Part shown: positions 45,156-53,404 of the stretch, piece after piece
Layout: the number at the start of each line of letters is the position of its first letter
How positions within the stretch are numbered: position 1 is the stretch's first letter
Assembly: GCA_965208815.1 (NCBI GenBank)
Contig: OZ242357.1
Span: forward strand, 2,170,001 to 2,234,000
DNA from: Bin55 sp009840545
Lineage (GTDB): Bacteria; Pseudomonadota; Gammaproteobacteria; Pseudomonadales; Azotimanducaceae
Direction: 5' to 3'
Length of the DNA stretch: 64,000 bases
The notes under the pieces: model-generated
The model's database searches: none
What the model was told of the DNA's origin: nothing
Seen by the model: the letters and a program-made list of their open reading frames with translations, nothing else
Program-made: the position numbers and the translations under genes

Positions 45156-46894
45156 AGCGTGTAACAGTCATCTTAGGTATCGTTGCCTTAGTCCTCCTGA
45201 GTGGAGGGATTGGCTTCGCCAGTGCATATTTTCTTTTTCCAAAATCGGATACTGGTCAATCTTCGGACGGCTCGGGCGAAAACGAGATTCTTTATTGGGT
45301 CGCACCAATGGACCCAAACTACCGACGAGACAAGCCCGGAAAGTCTCCTATGGGAATGGATCTAGTGCCGGTTTATGCGGACAGCGCTTCGTCAGAAGAA
45401 GATGTGGTGCTGGTCGATCCCCACGTGGTTCAAAACCTTGGAGTGCGCACCGAACAGGTGAAGAACGGACGCCTTAATCGCCAGGTTCGGACAGTCGGTT
45501 ATATCGAGTATGACGAAAATGCCATGCACCACGTCCATACTCGCGTCGACGGCTGGATTGAAAAGCTAAGTGTCAAGGCTCAGGGTGATCCAATAAAACA
45601 GGGACAAATCCTCTTTGAAATCTACTCCCCGACACTGGTTAATGCTCAGCAGGAATATCTGATGGCTAAGTCGGGTTCCGATGAGGACATCACCGTTGCT
45701 TCAAGAGAACGCTTGGAGTCGCTTGGACTGACCAAAGAGCAAATCGACGAGCTAGACGATTCACAGACCGCCAGTCAACGTGTACGTGTCTATGCCAAGT
45801 CCGACGGCGTTGTAGGTATGTTGGGGGTCCGAGAGGGGATTTTTGTTACTCCATCCACTCACGCAATGTCGATCGCAGAGCTGGATCGAGTGTGGCTAGT
45901 TGCGGAAGTCCTAGAACGTCAAGCTGGATACGTCGAGGTCGGACAAGCCGTTGAATTCGAACTTGATTCGGCACCAGGAAAAACCTACAAGGGCGAGGTC
46001 GACTACGTGTATCCGGAGTTGGATCCCGTCTCTCGAAGTTTAAAGGTGCGCATCACGTTTGATAGAGGTAAGGATGTAATTCGCCCCAACATGTTCGCTC
46101 GAGTAAAGATTCTGGTTGAAGGTTCAGAACCCGTTCTTCACGTTACAAGTACGGCAGTAATTCGAGGAGGACTCACGGACCGCGTCGTATTGGATCTGGG
46201 AGATGGAAGATTTCGATCCACTCCCGTGGTGATCGGCATGGAAGCAGATGATCGAGTTGAAGTAGTCGAGGGGCTCAAGTCAGGTGACAAGATTGTGACC
46301 TCAGGACAATTCATGATCGATTCCGAATCGAACATAGAAGCTGCGCTGGCTCGTTTCGAAGAGGCGAAAAAGGAGGCGGCTCGACCGACCAAAGTTTCAG
46401 TTAATGCCACAGTTCGTGGAAGCACGAGAGACGAGAAAAAGATTCGTGTAAGGCACGGCAGGGTACCAGAGTGGGGCTGGATGGCGATGACCATGAACCT
46501 GGAAGTGGCGGATGTTGTAATGCTCGACGATGTGGAGATTGGGCAGGATGTGATTCTCGATATAGAGAGACTTGAAGACGGTGGGTATGTAATAGTCGAT
46601 ATCCATCCCAGTGATGTTCCTACCAAAGTCTCAGTGGATGGAATAGTTCGAGGCAGAAATAGAGAAAAGAGCACGGTTCGTGTGGAACTTGATCCTGTAC
46701 CCGAATGGAGTTGGGATGCAAAGACAAGGGGCCTGAGAGTGCAAAAAGTCGAAATGCTCGATGATTTGCAAATGGGGCAGGAAGTGACTATTGATATCGA
46801 GAAATTGGAAGGCAGCAACGTCATTGTTGAAATTCGTCCAAGGGAAGAAGGTGCCACCGACTCAGAAGACCCTGCTGACACTGGATCTCTCTAA
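45152..46894 (+). CDS. cusB: CusB-type RND adaptor with two C-terminal CusF-like domains
   Basis: Periplasmic membrane-fusion protein of 580 residues. A single N-terminal anchor helix is followed by a metal-binding segment YWVAPMDPNYRRDKPGKSPMGMDLVPVYAD (CusB type), then lipoyl/hairpin and beta-barrel parts. From about residue 411 there are two extra tandem repeats. Repeat 1 (about 411-488) has all four CusF Cu(I)/Ag(I) ligands: His435, Trp443, Met446 and Met448 in the WMAMTM segment, with CusF spacing. Repeat 2 (about 491-565) aligns well but has Leu, Trp, Lys and Arg there. CusF is normally a separate chaperone. Confidence 0.9.
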   Translation: MKRVTVILGIVALVLLSGGIGFASAYFLFPKSDTGQSSDGSGENEILYWVAPMDPNYRRDKPGKSPMGMDLVPVYADSASSEEDVVLVDPHVVQNLGVRTEQVKNGRLNRQVRTVGYIEYDENAMHHVHTRVDGWIEKLSVKAQGDPIKQGQILFEIYSPTLVNAQQEYLMAKSGSDEDITVASRERLESLGLTKEQIDELDDSQTASQRVRVYAKSDGVVGMLGVREGIFVTPSTHAMSIAELDRVWLVAEVLERQAGYVEVGQAVEFELDSAPGKTYKGEVDYVYPELDPVSRSLKVRITFDRGKDVIRPNMFARVKILVEGSEPVLHVTSTAVIRGGLTDRVVLDLGDGRFRSTPVVIGMEADDRVEVVEGLKSGDKIVTSGQFMIDSESNIEAALARFEEAKKEAARPTKVSVNATVRGSTRDEKKIRVRHGRVPEWGWMAMTMNLEVADVVMLDDVEIGQDVILDIERLEDGGYVIVDIHPSDVPTKVSVDGIVRGRNREKSTVRVELDPVPEWSWDAKTRGLRVQKVEMLDDLQMGQEVTIDIEKLEGSNVIVEIRPREEGATDSEDPADTGSL

Positions 46895-47046
46895 CAATGA
46901 GAACGGACTGACTTTTGCATGTCTGTCACTCTATTAGCGTCAAATTGCTATAGGACATCATTTCAGTCGAGGCCCCAAGTGCAAGGGGACGGGTCATTGA
47001 TTCATTCAGCGCCCTCATATAGTTCATCTTCAACGGACGAAGAAGC

Positions 47047-50000
47047 ATGATTGCTCGCATAATCGGTTGGTCCGTAGATAACCGCAATATCGTGCTAATT
47101 GCTACGGCGTTCCTTGTGGTCGGCGGAGTGCTGAGCGTATTCAGAACACCTGTAGATGCAATTCCCGACCTGTCGGACGTTCAAGTCATAGTCAAGACGA
47201 CGTTTCACGGTCAGGCTCCTCAAGTTGTAGAAGACCAGGTCACTTACCCACTGTCTGTTGCCATGCTTTCAGTTCCGCATACCACAGCGGTTCGAGGCTA
47301 TTCGTTTTTCGGCGATTCCTACGTATACATCATCTTTGAAGACGGGACGGACCTCTACTGGGCACGCTCACGAGTGCTCGAGTATCTCAACCAAGTCAAG
47401 AACCAGTTGCCTCCCGGCGTGACTCCAACTTTAGGTCCCGATGCAACGGGAGTTGGATGGATTTTTGAATACGCGTTGGTTGACAGGAGTGGAAACCACG
47501 ATCTTGACCAATTGCGCAGTCTGCAAGATTGGTTCCTCAAATACGAACTTCAGACTGTACCCGGGGTGGCGGAGGTTGCAACCGTCGGTGGAATGGTTAA
47601 GCAGTACCAAATCGTCGTAGATCCAGACCGACTCTACGCGTTCGGCTTAACTCTCAAGCAAATCCGCCAAGCGATCCAATCCAATAATCAAGAGACTGGC
47701 GGATCCGTCATCGAGATGGGCGAGGCCGAATACATGGTTCGTGCCAAGGGCTACATAACTGGTCTCGAACATCTCGAACAAATTCCGTTAGGCATAAGTC
47801 CGCAAGGAACGCCACTTCAGCTGTCTGATGTTGCGGAATTACGCATCGGACCTCAAATGCGCCGGGGCATTGCCGAGCTCGATGGAGAAGGAGAAGTAGT
47901 TGGCGGAATTGTCGTCATGCGGGCTGGCGAGAACGCACTTGTCACTATCGACGGATTGAAACAGAGATTGGAGGAACTCAAACAGAGTCTGCCCGACGGT
48001 GTCGAGATCGTGACGACCTATGATCGTTCGAAGTTGATTACACGATCGGTTCTCAACCTTCGAAACACACTCATCGAAGAATTCATCGTAGTAGCTCTCG
48101 TTTGCGCTCTCTTCCTCTTTCACCTTCGTTCTTCGCTCGTCGTCATTCTTAGCCTGCCGATCGCCATTCTCGGTGCCTTCGCAATCATGCGAGTGCAAGG
48201 AATAAACGCCAACATCATGTCTCTAGGAGGGATCGCAATTGCGGTGGGAGCCATGGTCGACGGCGCAATCGTGATGGTGGAGAACGCTCACAAACGATTG
48301 GAGCAACTCACTTCGTCAGGTCAAAAGATTTCCTCGGATGAACGTTGGGCGGCGATCCGAGAGGCGGCAAGCGAACTGGGACCGCCGATTTTCTTTTCGC
48401 TGGCGATCGTGACTCTCAGTTTTCTTCCCGTATTTACTCTCGAAGCCCAGGAAGGACGACTGTTCACACCTCTTGCGTTCACTAAGACATACTCGATGGC
48501 AGTCGCTTCAGTGCTAGCCATCACGCTCATTCCAGTATTGCTTGGCTTTTTCGTCCGAGGACGCATCCATTCAGAGCAACGTAATCCAATCAATCGCATT
48601 CTCATAAAGGGCTATGAACCAATCCTGAACGTGGTTCTTCGTTTTCCAAAGACAATCCTTTGCCTCTGTTTGGTTCTTCTCGTTGCTGGAATCTGGCCAG
48701 CCACGAAGCTAGGTTCTGAGTTCATGCCTCCGTTGGATGAGGGCGACTACATGTATATGCCCACAACTCATCCTGGCATTTCGGTGGACAAAGCTCGAGA
48801 ACTGCTGCAACAGACCGACAAACTCATAAGGGGCGTACCCGAGGTGGAGAACGTATTCGGCAAAGTGGGGCGTGCTGAGACCGCCACTGATCCAGCTCCT
48901 CTAACGATGATCGAAACAATGATTCAACTCAAGCCCAAGGATGAGTGGCGACCGGGCACGACTATGGAGACCATTCGCGACGAGTTGAACCGTCGAGTCC
49001 AGTTTCCTGGATTGAATAACGCTTGGGTGATGCCCATCAAGACGCGAATCGACATGCTCGCAACGGGCATCAAGACACCAGTAGGAATAAAGATCTCCGG
49101 CCCCGATCTTACTGTGGTCGAAACGATTGGAACTTCCATTGAACGAGCTTTAGCGGATCTTCCAGGTACTGCTTCAGTATTTGCAGAACGTGTGGCGGGA
49201 GGACGCTACATCGATGTCGCAGTTGACCGTACAAGAGCAGCACGCCACGGATTGGATATCGACGATGTTCAAGAAATCGTTCGAACCGCTATTGGAGGCA
49301 TGAATGTATCGCAGACCGTTGAGGGTTTGGACCGATATCCAATCAACATCCGTTATCCGCAGCACGTTCGAAATTCGCTTGAAAACCTCAAAATGCTTCC
49401 AATCATCACGCCGAAAGGCGCGCGCATTGCGCTAGTCGATGTCGCCGACATTGAAATAGCGGACGGACCACCCGTGATCAAGAGCGAGAATGCCAGACCT
49501 ACGGGATGGCTCTATGTCGACATCCTAGGTAGAGACTTGGGATCGTATGTAGCCGAAGCCCGAGAAGTCGTGGCGAACGAGGTTGATCTGCCGCCGAACT
49601 ACTCGTTGCAATGGTCCGGCCAGTACGAATACCTCGTACGAGCTCAACAACGACTAGCAATTATGGGACCGTTAACCCTAGCGATTGTCTTGTTGCTTCT
49701 GTACTTGAACTTTCGGCGCATCGCGGAAGTGTTCTTGATAATTGGGACCATTCCCTTTGCGCTGATTGGTGGTGTGCTGTTGCTTTACTTTCTCGACTAC
49801 GACATTTCGGTAGCTGTCGGTGTTGGCTTTATAGCGCTTGCGGGGGTTGCTGTCGAACTCGGAGTCGTGATGCTCACATACATCAACATGTCAATGAATC
49901 GACGACTAGGGGAAATCGAGAAGTCCGGAGGCTCAGTTCAACTTGAGGATGTTCTGGGTGCCATAAGAGATGGCGCAATGCGCCGCATTCGACCCATTCT

Positions 50001-50196
50001 CATGACTACTTTGACGGTTGTACTAGGTCTCGCACCAATCATGCTAGATGAAGGCACTGGATCGGAAGTCATGCAGCGTATTGCCGCCCCCATGTTTGGC
50101 GGCATGATCAGTGCGATGGTGCTCACCCTGATAGTGCTTCCTGCACTCTACCTGCTCTACAAGAAATGGACTCTTGTAAGAAGATCCAGCCGCTAG
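47047..50196 (+). CDS. cusA: CusA-type heavy-metal RND efflux pump
   Basis: Inner-membrane proton-driven pump of 1049 residues exporting Cu(I)/Ag(I) through CusB and CusC. The opening IARIIGWSVDNRNIVLIATAFLVVGGV, the FRTPVDAIPDLSDVQVIVKT motif, and the helix-4 proton relay region with IMSLGGIAIAVGAMVDGAIVMVENAHKRLE are all of the heavy-metal RND class; the periplasmic part has EFMPPLDEGDYMYMPTTHPG and NAWVMPIKTRIDMLATGIKTPVG, as in monovalent-ion pumps. It is 152 bases after cusB, a longer gap than the rest of the operon, but in the same direction. Confidence 0.94.
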   Translation: MIARIIGWSVDNRNIVLIATAFLVVGGVLSVFRTPVDAIPDLSDVQVIVKTTFHGQAPQVVEDQVTYPLSVAMLSVPHTTAVRGYSFFGDSYVYIIFEDGTDLYWARSRVLEYLNQVKNQLPPGVTPTLGPDATGVGWIFEYALVDRSGNHDLDQLRSLQDWFLKYELQTVPGVAEVATVGGMVKQYQIVVDPDRLYAFGLTLKQIRQAIQSNNQETGGSVIEMGEAEYMVRAKGYITGLEHLEQIPLGISPQGTPLQLSDVAELRIGPQMRRGIAELDGEGEVVGGIVVMRAGENALVTIDGLKQRLEELKQSLPDGVEIVTTYDRSKLITRSVLNLRNTLIEEFIVVALVCALFLFHLRSSLVVILSLPIAILGAFAIMRVQGINANIMSLGGIAIAVGAMVDGAIVMVENAHKRLEQLTSSGQKISSDERWAAIREAASELGPPIFFSLAIVTLSFLPVFTLEAQEGRLFTPLAFTKTYSMAVASVLAITLIPVLLGFFVRGRIHSEQRNPINRILIKGYEPILNVVLRFPKTILCLCLVLLVAGIWPATKLGSEFMPPLDEGDYMYMPTTHPGISVDKARELLQQTDKLIRGVPEVENVFGKVGRAETATDPAPLTMIETMIQLKPKDEWRPGTTMETIRDELNRRVQFPGLNNAWVMPIKTRIDMLATGIKTPVGIKISGPDLTVVETIGTSIERALADLPGTASVFAERVAGGRYIDVAVDRTRAARHGLDIDDVQEIVRTAIGGMNVSQTVEGLDRYPINIRYPQHVRNSLENLKMLPIITPKGARIALVDVADIEIADGPPVIKSENARPTGWLYVDILGRDLGSYVAEAREVVANEVDLPPNYSLQWSGQYEYLVRAQQRLAIMGPLTLAIVLLLLYLNFRRIAEVFLIIGTIPFALIGGVLLLYFLDYDISVAVGVGFIALAGVAVELGVVMLTYINMSMNRRLGEIEKSGGSVQLEDVLGAIRDGAMRRIRPILMTTLTVVLGLAPIMLDEGTGSEVMQRIAAPMFGGMISAMVLTLIVLPALYLLYKKWTLVRRSSR

Positions 50197-50421
50197 TTCA
50201 GAATTCCGCCGATTCCACAATTGATTCAAATTGGACATGAAATTTGCAACTTCAGAGATTGCTGAGAGAACCTGCAACCCGACTTGAGGATCTTGCAATT
50301 TACTGCCGAACAAACCATTGATCCCCGTAGGCATCCTATGGCATTTCTACTCTTAAATGGAATAGACAGAAACCGCTAGGCCAACTTTGACTTTCTAACT
50401 ATTGGCTCGAGATAGCTCGTA

Positions 50422-50787
50422 CTATGTAGATGTCGTCACCACCACCGTAGCCGCAGCAGCGGCGGCGGCTGCAGCGGCCGCTCCACTTGCCGCTGCCGCC
50501 TGCGCGGCCTGAATCGCTGCTGCAACACCGGCTTGTGCTTCATGCCCAAGAATGCACACCCGACCACTTGCCTTCAAGTTGTTCTGCCACTGGATATCAC
50601 CCGTTCGAGAGTTCAGAGCGAAGACAATTCCTGACGTTGCGGCAAAGACTATGTCTTGCTCGACAAGTATGGTGGTAATCCCAGAATGGTTAGGAAGCTT
50701 AGTTCTCCAAAGCTCCTTGCCATCGCTCTTGCGAAGGCAGACTACACGACCACTTACGCCAACATAGAGGTTGCCCCGATTCGACAT
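50422..50787 (-). CDS. small PQQ-like repeat protein with poly-Ala tail (tandem copy 2)
   Basis: A 121-residue protein with no signal peptide. Residues 1-86 hold one to two beta-propeller-like blades (GNLYVGVSGRVVCLRKSDGKELWRTKLP, VFAATSGIVFALNSRTGDIQWQNNLK), far too few for a whole propeller, so it must act as a blade, oligomer or add-on module. It ends VCILGHEAQAG followed by about 25 residues made mostly of Ala, then TVVVTTST. It is about 60 percent identical to the gene just upstream. The Ala codons form a local GC-rich patch at 50450-50510. Function unknown. Confidence 0.75.
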   Translation of the reverse strand: MSNRGNLYVGVSGRVVCLRKSDGKELWRTKLPNHSGITTILVEQDIVFAATSGIVFALNSRTGDIQWQNNLKASGRVCILGHEAQAGVAAAIQAAQAAAASGAAAAAAAAAAATVVVTTST

Positions 50788-50829
50788 GTCTTCTGTTCTT
50801 ATCTAGTCTGCAGTCGATTCTGGCATTGC

Positions 50830-51093
50830 CTATGACGGGGGTGAATCGCTGCCAAGGATACAAACACCTCCAACCTTAAGGCGCGTGTGCCAATCAATGT
50901 TGCCCGTTTGGGGATTCAGCGAAAAGATGTCCCCTTGTGTAGCTGCGAAAATGGCATCTTCATCTACAAGTATCGTGGTTATGTCCTTGATCCACTTTGG
51001 CAATTTGGTTCGCCAAAGTTCCTTGCCATCCCTTTTGCGAAGGCAAATCACCCTTCCCGGCACTGCCACATACATATTGCCGCGATCCTGCAT
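50830..51093 (-). CDS. small PQQ-like repeat protein (tandem copy 1)
   Basis: An 87-residue protein, paralogous to the next gene downstream (42 bases away). It has two blade-like segments, GNMYVAVPGRVICLRKRDGKELWRTKLPKW and IFAATQGDIFSLNPQTGNIDWHTRLK, each closing with the aspartate/tryptophan pair of PQQ-type repeats, and ends VCILGSDSPPS without a low-complexity tail. AGGAG precedes the ATG at good spacing. No function can be assigned; no ligand-binding or catalytic residues are recognised. Confidence 0.75.
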   Translation of the reverse strand: MQDRGNMYVAVPGRVICLRKRDGKELWRTKLPKWIKDITTILVDEDAIFAATQGDIFSLNPQTGNIDWHTRLKVGGVCILGSDSPPS

Positions 51094-51220
51094 GACTCTT
51101 CTCCTAATCAGTGTCGAATTGAACTATCTCTGTTCTTACATTGTTGCAGACATGATAATGACGTTGTCGATGCAATTTGAAGAGACCTTTACTCCCCTCT
51201 GGAGTTATGACAGCATACTT

Positions 51221-51367
51221 TCAGCATACAGGATATTCAACGGAGCCAGGAGGTGGCTGGCGCACGCCGTCAGGAGGCGATGCGTCAATTTCTGGTAGCT
51301 GGTCTTTCCATACGTTCCCATCTTGCTTTGCTCTATCACTGTATTCATGTATTTGTATACAGTACAT
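51221..51367 (-). CDS. possible 48-residue peptide gene
   Basis: A 48-codon frame opening with ATG at 51367, upstream of and in the same direction as the two PQQ-like genes. The composition is like a soluble protein, with a Pro-rich end (SPPDGVRQPPPGSVEYPVC). No family and no clear ribosome site. The remaining bases 51368-51495 hold nothing I can name. Confidence 0.3.
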   Translation of the reverse strand: MYCIQIHEYSDRAKQDGNVWKDQLPEIDASPPDGVRQPPPGSVEYPVC

Positions 51368-51495
51368 GTCGTATCTACAGAGGCATGTTTTATTGTGACA
51401 TCACAAGTTCAACCAATCTGGTCGTCTAGCGTAGTCCATGAATTCCTCATTCCATCGGTCGTGCCTAGGCGGCAACTTCTGCTATCAGCATAGAA

Positions 51496-53346
51496 TTGAG
51501 CTCCCAGAAGAGACTTGCTAGCGATAACAGAGTGTCCAAGACAATCCGCTACTTGATTGGAGTCGTCTTCGGCGTCGGTATCTCACTGCTAGCTTGGTTC
51601 GCCTTTTTGACTGTCGAGAGATGGGTCAATTCTGACAACGAAACACTTTCGTATGACAACTCGGAGACTGGTCACATTTCCGAAAGTGGTCAAGAGGGAG
51701 CGTCCTACTCAAGATCAGATTTGGGCAAGGATCTAGCCGAACTAACCCAATACCAAAGCGATTTCGCTCGAAGCGTTGCTTTGTATGCACTACTGGAACA
51801 ATCAGACCGAGCAGAGCTGATCGATCTGGCAAAACGTTCCGCTACCATCGATCATTCGAGCAGACGTCGTACGACTCAGGTCGCAATCGGCCGAAAAATT
51901 GCTGCGGTAAGTACCCACTTAGCGCTCGAGGTTGCTATGGAAGTCCCGAAGTCGACGCGAGCCGGGCTATTGTTTGGCGTCTACCACGAGTGGTCAACCA
52001 CGAACCTAGATGAAGCCATTGCAAGCGCTCAGACTTTGGATACGGCATCCGCACAAATTGCATTGCAGGCAATTCTGGAGACGAGAAACGATCTATCAGA
52101 CAGTCGGCAACGCGAAATCGCGGGACAATTCGGGAGGGAGGAATTTGCGTATAGACTGATTACCGAGCAAACGGCGGCATCGCATGCCGACAATCCCATG
52201 AGTGCTTGGCAAGCACTCATGGATGACAATATAGACAATTCCTATCAATTGCGTGAACTGCGAGAGGCATCGTTGGGATGGGTGGATCGCGACGGACTCT
52301 CTGTCTTGTCCAATCTGTTCTCAGCTCCGACCCCTAGCCTCGACACTGACGTGCGTTCGGAGTTAATTCGCAGCATTGTAGAAATCGACCCCTCAGCAGC
52401 ATTCAACCACGTTATAGCGTTGCCCAGCGAGGAAAAAAAGTGGTTGCTAAGATCGATTGTTAGAGTATGGGCACGAATCGAACCACAAATAGCATTAGAG
52501 GCCGCAGCCAACATTGAACCAGACTCTGATGCTAAAACTCTATTGAATGATGTAGTTTTCTCCTGGGCTAGGAATGACTCTCATGGAATACTGTCCGGAA
52601 TTGAACAATTCGACCCCGAACTGAGATTGGAAGCTGCCGAGTACGCAATTTCCTTCATTGCTATCAAGGATCCAGAGGAAGCGGCCAGAATTGTTGAGGA
52701 ACTTCAATCGAAAGTAAGCAATACGTCCAGCATCGAGCGCGGTCTCATCGATCACTGGTCGCAAAGCGACCCACGAGCTGCTTTAGATTGGTTGCTCGAA
52801 GACTCTGGAAGAGGCGACACCCGACGCAGAAGCTTCATCGAGAAGACGCTACGCGCTCTAGCTCATGTGGATCCACAATACGCATTCCAGATCGGCTTGG
52901 AGCAACCGTTGGTAGGGGAATATAACGTTGGCTTGGAATCCGATGTCATCAGTGAACTTTCGACATTTGACATCGAAACGGCTCTGTCTCTTCTGCCCAA
53001 GGTTCGAGAAAAGTCGAAGAGCATTTCATACGTGTGGGTGGGCCAAGCTCTTGTGAAGAAGCGAGATCCCAATAGGGCAATGGAGCTTGGCGAGCAAGTG
53101 CCCGAATCCCGTCGTGACTACTACTACGGTTCAATTGCCGGTGAGTGGGCGACCACCAACCCCATTCAATTGTATGAGGAGCTTGAGCAAATGCCAGAAG
53201 CAACGCTACGGTCGACTATGGCGAGGCATTTGCTGTTCAACAACATAAGCAGTCCTATCCTCACTAAGGATCAAGTTGAACATGCGAGGTCGCTACTAAC
53301 AGAAGAAGATGCAAGCTATATCGATCAATGGGAACAACGCCAGTAA
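51496..53346 (+). CDS. membrane-anchored helical-repeat protein, copy 1, unknown function
   Basis: A 616-residue protein with an N-terminal transmembrane helix (about residues 19-40, LIGVVFGVGISLLAWFAFLTV), a Ser/Asp-rich linker to about 75 and then a long alpha-helical repeat region. The repeats are some 30-37 residues long and marked by W-x-x-x-D-P-x-x-A, as in ARIEPQIALEAAANI, DHWSQSDPRAALDWLL and GEWATTNPIQLYEELEQ. Similar W..DP..A solenoids are known from uncharacterised large bacterial proteins. The start is TTG at 51496 or GTG at 51532; neither has a good ribosome site. A related gene follows directly. Function unknown; a periplasmic scaffold is an inference. Confidence 0.8.
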   Translation: MSSQKRLASDNRVSKTIRYLIGVVFGVGISLLAWFAFLTVERWVNSDNETLSYDNSETGHISESGQEGASYSRSDLGKDLAELTQYQSDFARSVALYALLEQSDRAELIDLAKRSATIDHSSRRRTTQVAIGRKIAAVSTHLALEVAMEVPKSTRAGLLFGVYHEWSTTNLDEAIASAQTLDTASAQIALQAILETRNDLSDSRQREIAGQFGREEFAYRLITEQTAASHADNPMSAWQALMDDNIDNSYQLRELREASLGWVDRDGLSVLSNLFSAPTPSLDTDVRSELIRSIVEIDPSAAFNHVIALPSEEKKWLLRSIVRVWARIEPQIALEAAANIEPDSDAKTLLNDVVFSWARNDSHGILSGIEQFDPELRLEAAEYAISFIAIKDPEEAARIVEELQSKVSNTSSIERGLIDHWSQSDPRAALDWLLEDSGRGDTRRRSFIEKTLRALAHVDPQYAFQIGLEQPLVGEYNVGLESDVISELSTFDIETALSLLPKVREKSKSISYVWVGQALVKKRDPNRAMELGEQVPESRRDYYYGSIAGEWATTNPIQLYEELEQMPEATLRSTMARHLLFNNISSPILTKDQVEHARSLLTEEDASYIDQWEQRQ

Positions 53347-53404
53347 CCAGGAAAATGAGCAAGTTATTTCGTATGAATCAAGAAAAACATCTTGAGTCTT
53401 GTGA

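Noticed and set aside
50044..50334. 96-codon minus-strand frame past the cusA end
   Set aside because: The first 45 codons look protein-like and lie outside cusA, but half overlaps cusA antisense and no ribosome site or family is seen.
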